Source: Brachypodius melanocephalos (lineage: Eukaryota > Chordata > Aves > Passeriformes > Pycnonotidae). Taken from it: a stretch of 64,000 bases of DNA. This document shows positions 23,936 through 35,501 of this stretch, in pieces; the stretch's first letter is position 1, and every line of letters starts with the position of its first letter. The stretch covers positions 3,544,050 through 3,608,049 of the forward strand of contig VZSR01003803.1 of NCBI GenBank assembly GCA_013398615.1, given 5' to 3'. The translations under genes were made by a program, and so were the position numbers. The notes under the pieces were generated by a model. It saw only the letters and a list, made by a program, of their open reading frames with translations. It searched no databases and was not told the origin of the DNA.

Positions 23936-26900
23936 TCCCTAGGAGTCTTCCAGGACAGAATATATGAACAGGATTTATGATTGCTAACACAAACCGTGCT
24001 CTCTTTGCTGCTCTGCAGGCAAAACAGGTGGGCTTGGAAACCACAATCCCTGCCTGAACAAACCCTGTACTGATTTGCACAACCACCTGCATGCATTCGT
24101 TTCATTTAAAATAAAATACAAATCTAACGTTTCTGTTTTGAAAATTAGGGCTTCTTTTATGACTTTTACTGTTTTCTAAAGAAGTAACAAAAAGCCACCT
24201 TGCATTTTGGACAGAGAAATGTGAACATACCTGCTGATGCCAAAACCAGGACTTACAAAAATGGGTGAATAGTTAAAATTGTATCAAGAAGTTATCTACA
24301 CATGGCTTCCAATACAATCTTTACTAAAGGGACAGCCGTATTTGACTATGATTATGAATGCACTAAAATTAAGGGAACTCTACAGAGGTACTGCTAAGTC
24401 TTTGATTCCCCTTGTTAAAATGCATCAGCAAGTTTTCCAAGGGATAATAGCTTTCACACAGAACGCTGTAGACATAATCTGTCTACATAATGAAGTGCTG
24501 GGTTTGCTCAGCCTGCTGATCCGTTTTGCACTATTGTATTTTAGCTGTGACAGGTTGGTTCCCAGCAAGACCGTGGGTCTGCATTTTCCCTGGGCATCTG
24601 CAAAACAACATTTCTGTATTGGAGGTATTTGAAGCAACCAGCTACAGAGATCTGTTTTTCCTCAGGTGTCTCAGTTTAGAAAACAGAAGGTACAACTTAA
24701 AAAATTTAAAATGCAAAGGTTAAATATATGAAACTGGGCACAATAAGAGCACTTTTTGTCTACTTTTGAAGCGTTACTACATCTGTTTCCCCACCAAGAT
24801 TCAAGGAGGGCTCTTTCTTCCAAGCTTACTTTTTTCTTTATGATGGGATGCTGTAGGTGGAATTCTGCAGCCAAAAGAATCACCATCTCCCCACAGCTAA
24901 CTAATTATTACTATAGAGAATTATCCTAGGGTTTCTCACACCAAACACTGAGTGCAAGGTACTGTATATGGGTGACAATAGTAGAAAAAGAAAAAAAAGG
25001 GAGTTTGGGAAACCTGTATGTTGGCAGACACAGCTAGAAACAAAATGGTGATGAAAACCAAATGCCATTTGTGGATGGTGGACATGAGCCTTGTTTTTCC
25101 TGCTAGGTCACTGACTGCTGAGCAGTAAATTCAGGAAAGAGTGGGATAGCTATTCCCTTACATCCATGGAGGTGAACATTACCTGGAGGATGCACACAAA
25201 AAGCACTGCCAGAGCACAGGGAAAGTTCAGGGTGCATGTTTCCTTTGGGAGAAATAAGATGGTAAATCAACAGTACTCAAGAAGCAGAGCCAGTCATACC
25301 AGAGACAATGAGTGAGGCAGACATATTCCAAAAGCAGGACCTTGGCTGATGTGGTTTGTACCTAAATTTAACTTCAGGTAACAGAGAACTGACTATAGCA
25401 AAAGGCTGGGATATCTGAGGTACTACCAAACCCATGTGAATGAGGCTGAAATGCCACTCAGAATAAATGGCAGCAAAGCCACCCATCCCAGACAGCCTCA
25501 TAACTCAAGTGTTGATAGAAACTTGTGAGAGACCCCTCATATCCTTGCTTTCATGGCCAAGCATGTCACATGACTCAGTGCTCATGGCAAGGTTAATTCT
25601 CTCAAGAGTTTAAAAGACAGATGTGAGCAGAGGTTTTAACAATCCATGCCAATGGTATTTGTTGTGGACCAGACATTTGTGTTCAATTTGTTCTCAAGAG
25701 GGAATAGCTTCTCCATCCCATGAGTTTGTCAACAACACTAAGCTCCTGTCCTTTTCCATGATTCTCCCAACTTACTAATTTGTATTTTAAAAAGTGTTAA
25801 ATTATGAACTAGTACTATATAATACAATGTATACAAATGTACTTACATACAATATATATACATACATATATGCCTAGATGTCCAGATATGTTCTTATAAA
25901 CAATTTACACTATAGAAATACTTATGACTTCTTGTATAAATATTTACAATGAATAACATTAATTTATTCTCATTGGACCTACTAAACTAAACTCCATCAC
26001 CCCCTTGTTTCCAGGAGGTAGCATTGTGACAGCAGTTTCTCCAGTCACAATCTACTCAGGAGATGAAAACTTTCAGTGGGCAGAATTTTCAGGAGGCCAA
26101 ATGCACCTCATTGCTGTGAGTTAGTAAAGTGTGACTGCCTATCATCCCTGGTGACACACAGCACCCACCTGGCTGCCAACTCCTGAGAGGGTTGCACCTG
26201 CCTCTACTTCATGTTTGTTTCTCCAGAAAGGTTAACAGCAGCAACAACCTAACTCTTTGGGGATGCAATTACTCTCTTAGCTGACATCACTGAGGCAGGG
26301 CATGTACAGTGAAGCTACTGCAAGTCTCCCTGAAACAGCTGCCACCTCATTGTCCTCATCAGAGGGCAACATTTCACCATTATCAGAATGCAGAAAGGAA
26401 ATCAAAATTGCATAGTAAGAGCTGACAGCAGAGGAGCCTTCACAGGAAGAAGGAGCACTGCAAAAATAACAATAGGGATTAACTTTTCACTTGTCATATG
26501 TAAAACATTTTAGTACCTAATTCTGTCTTTTGCCGATCACTCTGCCATTAAATATAAAATTATATTTGGCTATGTGTGCAGGGGTAATATACAATTCCCT
26601 ATACGTAAGAGTTAGTTCCATCTAAGGAAAATATATTCGTAGTCTCAGTAATTAAAAAAAAAACCCACTTAGGAGAAAACCGTTGCACATCTTACTCCAG
26701 CTCTGTTTGCACAAGGATTTGTCTGGAGTATGCTGAGCAACCTCTAGTGCTGCTTACAAACAGCAGGGTTGCTTGAACTGCTGCTGCCTGGTCAGAAGGC
26801 TGAACATAGCAAAATCACAAAAAGGCTGTCATGAGACCTAACACAGAAAAACATGGTTAACAAAAGCACCTATGTGCACAAGGGACACTGGTGCTCCTCC

Positions 26901-29900
26901 CCCACAAAATTAACAGAATCCTTAGATGCATGATTTAATGAGTCAGAGAGTTCAGCAACCAGGCAACGACTTTGGACTTCTTGCATGCACCTCGCCACCT
27001 AGTTTTTGTGCCATGGTGAAAACGCTCTAAACCACTTCACAAACCTAATGCAAGTTCTAGAAAGCCACAGAACTACAAACCTCTTCCTCCAAACATCTAC
27101 AATGACCCATAGAAAAGCATACCCAGGGCAAGGAGTGTGTGTTAACACCCCGATTAAGACACCGATAGCTCTGTACGCCGATCCAGGTAGTTGCAGCGGT
27201 GTGAAAGGGAATGGTGTACTGCAGCACGGGAAGGCAAGGGCAGAAAGTAACACTGAACTCCTCTCACTACCAATGCTACTGCTGCCTCCACTTCATGAAA
27301 CTGCATTTTTCAAGAGCTCAAAAACAAGGAATCCAAGTAATTACATTATGTGGGAATGCATGCCCAAAGAGGCTCTACTAGAAACAAAACAATGGTGATA
27401 CACATGAGACCAGAACATGAGGGTTAAGACTATGTTGAGCAAGGTTGCTTAGGTCATCAACTACACATCTCTATGCTATAATGTGGCACACCAGACCTAT
27501 TAAAACATGAACATATCCCTCTCACCTTGTGAGCCATTAAGTGTTGTGCATGCAGAACAAGGTTCAGGAAACATTCTGGGTCATGAAATTCAGCAGGTGA
27601 AATGAGCAATGCTAGTGTGACCATCTTTAAATCTCCGCAAGAGCAGTGTAACATTATCCTTTCCACAGAGTTGTGCATCAGGAAACCAAGGGCTGCAAGA
27701 GTACCCACTGAATTCATGAGGAAGCAGGTTTGTGTAACCTATGTGGACTGCAGCCAAAACATGAAGGTTAGCTCCTCACAAGCAATCCACCAAATTACAT
27801 CCTTGGGACACCACATGTAAATAACTTGGCAGAACGGAGCAAGTGAAACCATGTGAGTGGAAACTTGGCCAGGAACCTGAGATACTTACTGTCACTGCCA
27901 GTTTTCCAGGAAGAGGCATGTGCAAACAAACAGCAAAAACACCCCACCAAAAATAAAAGCGCAGTAACATACAGAAATACTAGAAGATTGGGTAGAGTCC
28001 AGGGCAAAAAGCAGAGCAAACCCCAGAGAACTGTGGCACAGGCAACACAATCAAATGATGCTGTCCTAGGAGCTGCATGCTGTTCCACAGTGCAGCATTA
28101 CTTACTCAAAAGGAAATAGTTTGTGTGAACTGAGGAATGCTCTGACTGCAATACTGTTGTTTAGGTACTCACACTGCCCAAGCTTGTATTTTAAGCTGAA
28201 TCATACAGGAAGCAACGTGTAATTTTGCACCACTGCACTCAAATAGTTCAAGAACCCAAAGACATTTGCACACATGATAAGGGATTCCAGTGCATCAATG
28301 TAGGTGGTGGACTTCCTTTGAAAATTAGTAATGGTGCAACACTTCACACAAAAATACTTGCTAAAATTAAGTATTAACCTCTAGTTATGGCTTTCACTCT
28401 CCCTCCAACATTCTTCCCCTACAACTTCACATAAGGAAAGAGTCAAGGAACAGTGTTGGACACTCGCCATCATGAAAGGCTCATACTGTCCTTGTCTAAG
28501 GAGGTAATTTCCAAAATGCACTTTCAATTAAGATATTTAGTGAGCTTTTAATTTCAGTAGAATTTATGTGGCCCTTAAAAATCCTCTATTCTCTCCCCTC
28601 CCATTTTAGATGTTTAAAGAAGTAAAAGCTAGTACCTTGCTTGAATGTTTGTCAGCTCATGGACTGCCCTCCTGGCAGACAAGCCCATCAGCTGAAAAGT
28701 ATCAGTTATCAACTCAGGTTTAGCACACCATAACAAAATACAGACCTTCCTGGGATTAGTGGCAGCCGAGTCAGGTCCACACCAAGCATAACCTCAGTGT
28801 GGTATGTCCACCTGCTTTATGTAGTACGGGGTTTTATCAAGCTTTGTGCTGAATATGGCAGTGCACACACAATGTACATCTAAAACATGCACTCCAAGTG
28901 TTTCGTGTTCCACATTGAAGTGCTCAGGGAACCATTGTGTATATTAAAGCCAGAACAGTGGCAGCCAAAGGATTTAAGCTCAGCCCTGGAGTCCATCTGA
29001 GCTATGCTTGTGTGCCATTATCCAGCAATCCAGGGATGGGGAAGGCTTATCTTCAGTGCACAGCTGCAATCAGCCAGCTAGCTGCAGGAGTTAGGTGGAC
29101 CAAGGAAAGCTGTTTTTCCACGAACTAAGAGTATTTGACAAAAACTGAAGCTGTTTGGGTGGTTCTGAACTGGGTAGTGCCATATATCCTTATAAGAGAA
29201 ATACAGTCTGCCTACCACATTATGATCTGCATTGGTCATGTCAGGCCATCCCACCTTAAGAGACATATCCATGTGCAGCTAACAGCTGCAAAAGTTTTGA
29301 TTCTCCTTGTGTTTAGCAAATTCTGCCCACTGCTAGTGTGCCTTCCAAAAGGGAGCTTCCCACAACTGGAGTCTTAAGAGTTTCCTGTACTTGAGCTACT
29401 TGTAGATTTTCAGTATCCTGACTAGCACTTTTAAGTTCTGCATATTGTGATTATCTTCCTCACTATCTAAAATAAAATCAACTTCCTGTTTCAGTATTAG
29501 ATGAACTCTCTTTTCAACTTGTGAGTTTCAATCTATGGAAGCAACCACCTTTTTCTCTCTACTGGGTTCTTTCAGATACCAAATCTTAAGAGCAGAGGGA
29601 CTTGCAGCAGCCTGCACACCCTTTCCTGTTGTGTAACTGCTACTGAACTGCTGCCATGTTTCAGCTGAAGAACATGTCCATCCTAACTTGACTCGGCTGC
29701 TCTTAGAGCACTCTTCTTTTTGCTGAAAGACAAAAAAAGGATAACACTTTATAAATAGTCATTAAAATTATTTCCACAGTTGCTTTACACTCTTTTGCCT
29801 ATGCACAAATACCAGGCTCTTCCAGATACTGGTTTACCAGCTGCCTCCCCACAATTTCATTCAGAACACCTTAAAAAGGCACAGAAGTGTTCCACTCTTT

Positions 29901-32794
29901 CCTGTTTTTCCAAGCTCACAATGTGTTCTTAGCATAAGATACTTGGAAACAGTAACATGATACACAAGTACTCACCTGTCCTTCCCAGCTGAACTCATCC
30001 TCTCACTTCTCCCCTTGCAGCTCTAGAAACTTTTTGGCAAACAGCTCCATAGGAAACAATTAAAATAAACACACCTTCATTGCAGCTTCTTCATCCACTA
30101 CCATCTGAGCAGTAACTTTAATATGAAAGACTTTACACCCTTTCCCCACAGGCTCTGAAATAAGCAGTTGGCCAGTGACACTTCCACTGCTTCCTCCAAA
30201 GTGACTGCAGAGAACTAAGTTTTACAATTGGGATAATTAAGAAAACAGGATCTTAAAATTTACATGTCAAGACTAGCATAGATGGTATCACTGTTAGAAA
30301 CCATATTCCACTTTCAGTTTGAGTGTACACGCAAATCTTTTTGTCCAATTAATCTGCATACCAGGAATGACATTAGGCCTGGACATCATTTCCAAGAACT
30401 GAGACAACCTCAATAGTTCTGTGTGCTGTACTGACATCAATGTTGACAGCGACAGCAGACCTAGACCACCACACACCTTAAAAATTGTGACATGATGTAT
30501 TTGTACACTTCATCTTGAAATCTCTATTTCTCATGCAGCCTGGCTTTGTATACAATCCAATGAATACTCAATTTAAGCATCCAAATGCTTGGTTTCTTTA
30601 AGAGCAAACTTGTCAGAATGAGCACTGAGATACAAAGACAGGTTTCTATGTATGAACCTGGATTAAACTTAGACTGAGCATTTTCTTCTTTGAGCAAAGT
30701 CATCACACAATCCTACTTATCTTCCTCACCCCTCCTTCAGGATGTTCCAACTGATTCTCCAGGTCAAGAAACAGGGTGGTTGCTTACCAGAGTCCACAGT
30801 GACTCTGTGAAATCTCTTCAGTAACACAGACAACCCATAGGTGTTGCAGTGCAGGATGACAGTAAAGTACACACAAACCTCTCAGCTTCATATGCTGAGG
30901 ATCAGACAGACACTGGAGTAGCTTTTCATTAACAGCATTAAAGCAGAGCATACTGATGTTTAAGAAAGGTGGGTTTCCAGTTCTACTGTCACCTTCTATA
31001 TTTTCATATGAGATGCAGCCACACCACTTATTTCTGCAACAGACTGTAAGCTTCTTATAGACATTGCAATGAAGGCCTGTTGGGTCAGGGCAGATTTGGA
31101 CATTAACACTTCCAGGTGAACAGATTATCCAAGTCTGGGACACGTAAGACAGGTTTCATCATTAACATCTCTGACAAGTATGACCAACAAGTAAGATCCA
31201 TACACTGGCAAGTATCAAATTCCCCAAAACTGACCGAAGTGAACAACACAGAGAAAACTTGTTTTACTTCTCTGTTGCATCAGGTGTTCATTTGGGTAGT
31301 TTTCTGAAGTAATTTCCTTTTTCCTACCTTAGCTGAGACATCAGTGGCATCTACATCTACAGATAAAGAAGTAAGAAAGAAAGAACAAAATACAATTATC
31401 TGTAAAGTGGGGTGCACAGCATCCTCCTCAGAGCAGCAGCAGTGACTGCAGGGAGATGGGGAGAGTGAAGGGAATCACTGCAGGTAAAATCAATTGTTTC
31501 TAAACCAGTTTAACAAAACATACTGTCATTTGGTCAGCAGACCATCTTGGATAAAAATTTCACAGGCACTTTTTCTGATAGTTATAGAAAAGATAACCAA
31601 ACTTGACCCAATCTGTAACTTACCATCCTTACCAGGTATCACCTGCAGAGATAAAAGCATAGGCTAAAGTCTACAGCAGACAACAACTGTGACTGAAGTT
31701 ATTGTGCCAGTGCCCTTTATTTCACCCACAGCTCACCTAATCTAAAGGTATCTGCACAGGGAAGAAACAGAATTAGGAAAGAAATAAAAGGGGCTGTACT
31801 TGTAATTCAGAATTTTCCAAATATAGGGAACTACTGATGCTGTGAATTTTATTAACAGAGCATTACACCCCCATCACTCCTTTTCTTCAGTGAGGAATAT
31901 GATAAAACAGGAGAACTTGGCTGTGAGGAGAAGCACCCTCAGAACACTGGACTTTTTGCAGGGTGGCATACAACTGGTTCAGCTTCTTTAATTAGAGGGA
32001 GCTGCATCTAAAGCGATAAAAGAATAGCATACATTGCTGAAGTACCAGCAAATCTTGAAAGGCTGCAATGTTCAGGTGAAGTATCTACACCACAGAACAT
32101 CTCACAACATCCTTCCTCCAGCACTCGTGTATCCTGTGGCAAACACACCACCTGTGTAGCTATTGTGCATCAACACCCTGAGCAAATGCCTTGTACTTAC
32201 CTCCAGGAGGAGCCAAAGTATGAAATAAACCCTTGCAACTCCATTTTACCTGAGCTGTACCACTACTGGATTTTAGCCAACACTTCAAGCAAGCATGCAA
32301 AGCTCTTCATGATTCCTTCCAGTTAAGTATCTTCTTGGCATAAATAAAATGCTTTATTTCACAGGAATCAGCTGTAACTAGAAATGGTGTTATTTCACAA
32401 GCCACGCAACCCTTTGACCATCTTCCCTTCCAGTTTTGAGCACAGGCCTTCCATGTATGGTTTCAGGGAACTCCAGTCCCCTCAAGCCTCACAAGCTTTG
32501 ATCACCCTCTCATTCGGTTAACCCCCAGCACAAAAGACTAGCACAAGCAGGGATAATACTCACGACAAGAAAGCCTAAAACCACTGCTCAAAATTCCAGC
32601 CTATCTCCCGCATGCCAGCCAGAGGGCTGAAACTAAGACAGCACCTAGTCAGCTGGCTAAGCCATGCCAATATGAGACAGCAAGCACAGGCAAAATAGCG
32701 GGGAAGCAAGTCAGCTTGGCTGCTCCCACACCACGCTGAGATGTCTTATACCATCTCATCTGCTCTCTCAGCTTTTCCAAACTTGATTTACGTG
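23936..32794. other. Intergenic, no gene recognised
   Basis: AT-rich DNA with only short unrelated open frames, the largest being 130 codons at 27006-27398 with no recognised similarity. A TA/CA-rich simple-sequence stretch lies at about 25.8-25.9 kb. I see no RNA gene, CR1 or LTR here by eye. Confidence 0.55.
25795..25885. repeat. AT-rich simple sequence
   Basis: A degenerate run of TATA/TACA units, for example ACAATATATATACATACATA. This is low complexity with no further meaning seen. Confidence 0.7.
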
Positions 32795-33060
32795 TCTATG
32801 GACATAGAATTATACATTTGGTTTGGAAGTGACCTCGAAGACCATCTGGTTCCAACCGTCCCCTGCCATGGGCAGGGACACCTTCCAGTATACCAGGCTG
32901 CCCAGTGCCCCATTCAGCCTGGCCTTGAACATTTCCAGGGATAGGGTGTCCACAGCTTCTCTGGTCAACCTGTGACTGTGCCTCACCATCCTCACAGTAA
33001 AGAATTTCTACCTTATATCTAATCTAGACCGACCCTCTTCCAGACATACTAAAGACTTTA
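32795..33060 (-). repeat. CR1 3' end
   Basis: In plus reading the segment has GACATAGAATTATACATTTG, GAAGTGACCTCGAAGACCAT, CCTGCCATGGGCAGGGACAC, CAGCCTGGCCTTGAACATTT and ACAGTAAAGAATTTCTACCT. This is the reverse complement of a standard avian CR1 3' region, so the element points left. It ends about 100 bp before the second CpG island. The open frames across it are relics of repeat sequence. Confidence 0.93.
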
Positions 33061-33806
33061 AAAGGAAGCAAAGCTTCTCCTGCTGGTTACACCAAGCCGT
33101 ATGTCTATAACAACCAGACACCATTAATGCAATTATCGGGCAGCAGACAGAGCCAGAACCCTTAAAAAACCCCTCAAACCAGCGAAGCGCATGCTGTCAC
33201 CTGGCATGTCCCAATCTGCTCGTTGGCCACAGCCGCCCCACCAAGGCCAGACCTGCTCTTTAACCCACAGTCCGTACTTTGTCCATAGCCCAAGCACCGT
33301 GGCTGGTACAGCCCCGCACGGGCCCCTCTCCCCGGAAGGCGCGGGGGGCGCAGCCCCAAGAGCCACGGGACCCGCCCCGGCTCCCGCGCCACACAGAGCG
33401 GCCTCCCCGTCCCCGGCCAGCACCGCCCCAGCGCCCACACGTCCCGGCAGCCGGGACCGACCGCCGCTTCACCGCCAGCCCGCCCACACACCCACTGCAG
33501 CCGTGCGGGCCCCTCCAAGCCCCGGGACAGATCCCCATCCTACGGCCCTGCTCCCACTAGAGAGCGGCGCCGCCCCATCCAGAGCCGGGAGTCACCGAGT
33601 GACAATCGGCCGTGACCTTCAGGGCCCCCCTCCCCTACCCGCCCCGCCTCTCCAGCTACTCCTCAGCCTCCCCCTTCTTTCTCAACCGCTCGCACAAGTT
33701 CTTCCTTGCCCCTTAAACCAAGACAGGACTCCCACCCTTCCCCCTTTTCCGACATCTTAACCCGGCTTCCCGACCGCTCCTCCACAGCTAAGCGTCCCAC
33801 GCCATC

Positions 33807-33817
33807 AACATGGCGGC
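33807..33817 (+). promoter_or_regulatory. YY1-type motif
   Basis: AACATGGCGGC is an exact match to AANATGGCGGC. The ATG inside it opens a 160-codon frame with no recognised homology. The same motif occurs in the PCF11 promoter. Confidence 0.55.
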
Positions 33818-33929
33818 GGCCACCGCCTCCTTCCCCACCCCGCGCCCCAAAGCGGCCGCGCGGCGCGGGCTCTGCCGGGAAATGGAGTCCATGCCCTGCC
33901 CGCTGCCGCGCCACGGCGTCCGTAAAGAA

Positions 33930-33950
33930 ACTACAAACCTCAGAAGCCCC
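33930..33950 (+). promoter_or_regulatory. ZNF143/SBS-like motif
   Basis: The site opens ACTACAAACCTCAGAAGC and resembles the SBS motif bound by ZNF143, whose consensus is close to ACTACAATTCCCAGAAGGC. This element is common in bidirectional CpG-island promoters. The CCTC part departs from the consensus, so binding is only likely. Confidence 0.45.
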
Positions 33951-33969
33951 CGCTGCCAAGGGGCGCCAG

Positions 33970-34031
33970 CCAATGGCGAGGCGGCGACGCGGGCAGTGGC
34001 CCCGCCCCAGCAGGCGAGAGGGGTGATGTCA
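33970..34031 (+). promoter_or_regulatory. RAB30: CCAAT box, GC box and CRE-like site of the right-hand promoter
   Basis: In order on the plus strand: CCAAT at 33970-33974 within GCCAGCCAATGGCG (NF-Y type); CCCCGCCCC at 34000-34008 (SP/KLF type); TGATGTCA at 34024-34031 (one mismatch from the CRE TGACGTCA). The order and spacing fit a promoter firing rightward just after 34.03 kb. Confidence 0.55.
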
Positions 34032-34075
34032 TTGCCCAGCGGGGGCCGCGGGGGCGCGCTGCGCGCCGCCGCTCA

Positions 34076-34579
34076 TTGTGCTCGGCCGGTGCCGCCTCCG
34101 CTGCCGGACACGGCGGGGGGGCCGCGCTCCCGCTCCTGCGCTGCCTGGGGCGGGCGGCCCTGCACACATCCCTGCAGACGGGTCCTTGCGCCGAGCCTTG
34201 CAGCTCCTATCCCGGGCGTCCTGCCTCCAGGGTGGCTCGACACCGTTGCAGTGGGCTGCGCTGTGCTGCGCTGCACGGGCGGTGGGGACTGAACACCCAT
34301 CCCCGAGCGGGACTGCCTTGCGCCAACCCCGCTGCACCCATCCCGGGGAGCTGCCCTGCGCCGGGAGGGTGGCCAGCACCCATCCCACTGGAGGTGGGCT
34401 GCCGTGCGCTCATCTCCGGGGTCAGCAGCTACCCCGGCGTGCGGGGGCTGCAGCGCCCAGCCCCGTTATCCCCAGCGTGCGGCGGCCCGGGGCTGCCGCT
34501 TGTGCCCATCGCCGCTGACCGGCTCCTGGCTCCCGCCTCGTTTTATGGTCGTGGAGAGGGAGGAAGAATCCCAAACCAG
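34076..34579 (+). other. RAB30: Putative non-coding first exon of RAB30
   Basis: RAB30 encodes a small Golgi-associated GTPase and lies next to PCF11 in divergent orientation in human and chicken. Its coding sequence starts in a later exon. Here the right-hand CpG-island promoter is followed by a strong donor, CCAAACCAG|GTGAGTTC, at 34579/34580, pointing away from PCF11. The exon start is an estimate placed after the CCAAT and CRE-like sites. No RAB coding motif (such as the GNAGVGKT P-loop) is seen in this exon, as expected for a 5' UTR. The donor and promoter motifs are seen directly; the gene name is inferred from synteny. An alternative is an unrelated non-coding transcript. Confidence 0.5.
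34294..34418 (+). repeat. GC-rich minisatellite, three 41-42 bp units
   Basis: Units start with CACCCATCCC at 34294, 34335 and 34377, and each contains a CTGCC.TGCGC-like segment. Less similar partial units may flank them, for example CTCCTATCCCGGGCG near 34205. The repeat falls within the putative RAB30 first exon. Confidence 0.75.
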
Positions 34580-35493
34580 GTGAGTTCTGCCATCCTCTTC
34601 TCTTTTTGTGTTTTTTTCCTTGTCCTGTTACCTCCTCCCTCCCAGGCCCCCATCTCCCAATGCCCTTCCCCGCACTATGTGTTCCTCAGCCGGGAGCAGC
34701 GCTGCCGGGCGGGACTGCGCTGTCGTTCCCTGGTCTTGCTGAAAAAGGAGGGGCAGAGGGACAGAGAAGCGGGGGGAAAAACCCTAACCCGCTAAATGGT
34801 TTCATCCCGCGGAGATGAGTGCCTCTCAGGCCCGGCGGCCGCGCTGCGCGTCCTGCAGTCCTCGGGAAACTCCCGCAACTCCGGGATGCTCCGGGCGCCC
34901 CGAAGCTGCGCCGTCCCGAGCCGGTGGGGAGCCCTGTCTCGTTTGTCTCCCTCGCTGGGTAAAAGTGGAAAATAAGATGGATTTTGAATTGCTGTCGTTA
35001 AGCGCTGCAGAGCCTGCGACAGCCGGGCTCCTGAGGACAAAATAAATACGAGGTGTTTTAGGGTGGTTTTGGCAGCGTTGGTGTGCTGTCGTGCGGCTTC
35101 GTTGTTTTGATACCGCTATTCCTCCCCTCTTTCAGGGAAACGGGGGAGATTTGAATCCAACTGACTCTCAGTCGTGGCTGTGTGCTGTTGGTCCAGGTTT
35201 CTTTTCCAAGTCACATCATGAGTTAGTATCTTAAAAATTCTTGGCTGGACAGTCTGATGTTTTATTTACACTTCCAAACTACTGCTCTGATCTTTTTAAC
35301 TTTTATCATAAGTACAAGAAATGCCTCTATTTTAAACCTTGTAGAAACTTTGTGGTCCACCAGAGCTTCGTTTTAGTGTGGCTTTTTATTTCTTTCCCTG
35401 TTCCTTGCCATTTGTGAGGTGTAATTCAGATCTTTACTTGAACAGTGCTAAGATATTAGTGCAACATAACAGATTTTTTTTTTTCGTATTATA

Positions 35494-35501
35494 TGACGTC
35501 A
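35494..35501. promoter_or_regulatory. Consensus CRE palindrome
   Basis: TGACGTCA, the full CREB/ATF site, lies in AT-rich sequence 0.9 kb downstream of the putative exon 1 donor. It contains a CpG in a CpG-poor context, which gives slight support for function. Confidence 0.35.

Larger units (their letters stand above)
33180..34960. other. RAB30: CpG island of the putative RAB30 promoter
   Basis: A sharp rise in GC and CpG content from about 33.2 to 35.0 kb, with several promoter-type motifs and one strong rightward splice donor. Large open frames on both strands here (up to 239 codons) are typical by-products of GC-rich DNA and show no known protein similarity. Assignment to RAB30 rests on conserved gene order next to PCF11. 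Confidence 0.85.

Noticed and set aside
33810..34292. 160-codon frame starting at the YY1-motif ATG as a protein-coding first exon
   Set aside because: No known homology. Composition is explained by the CpG island, and the motif itself accounts for the ATG context.
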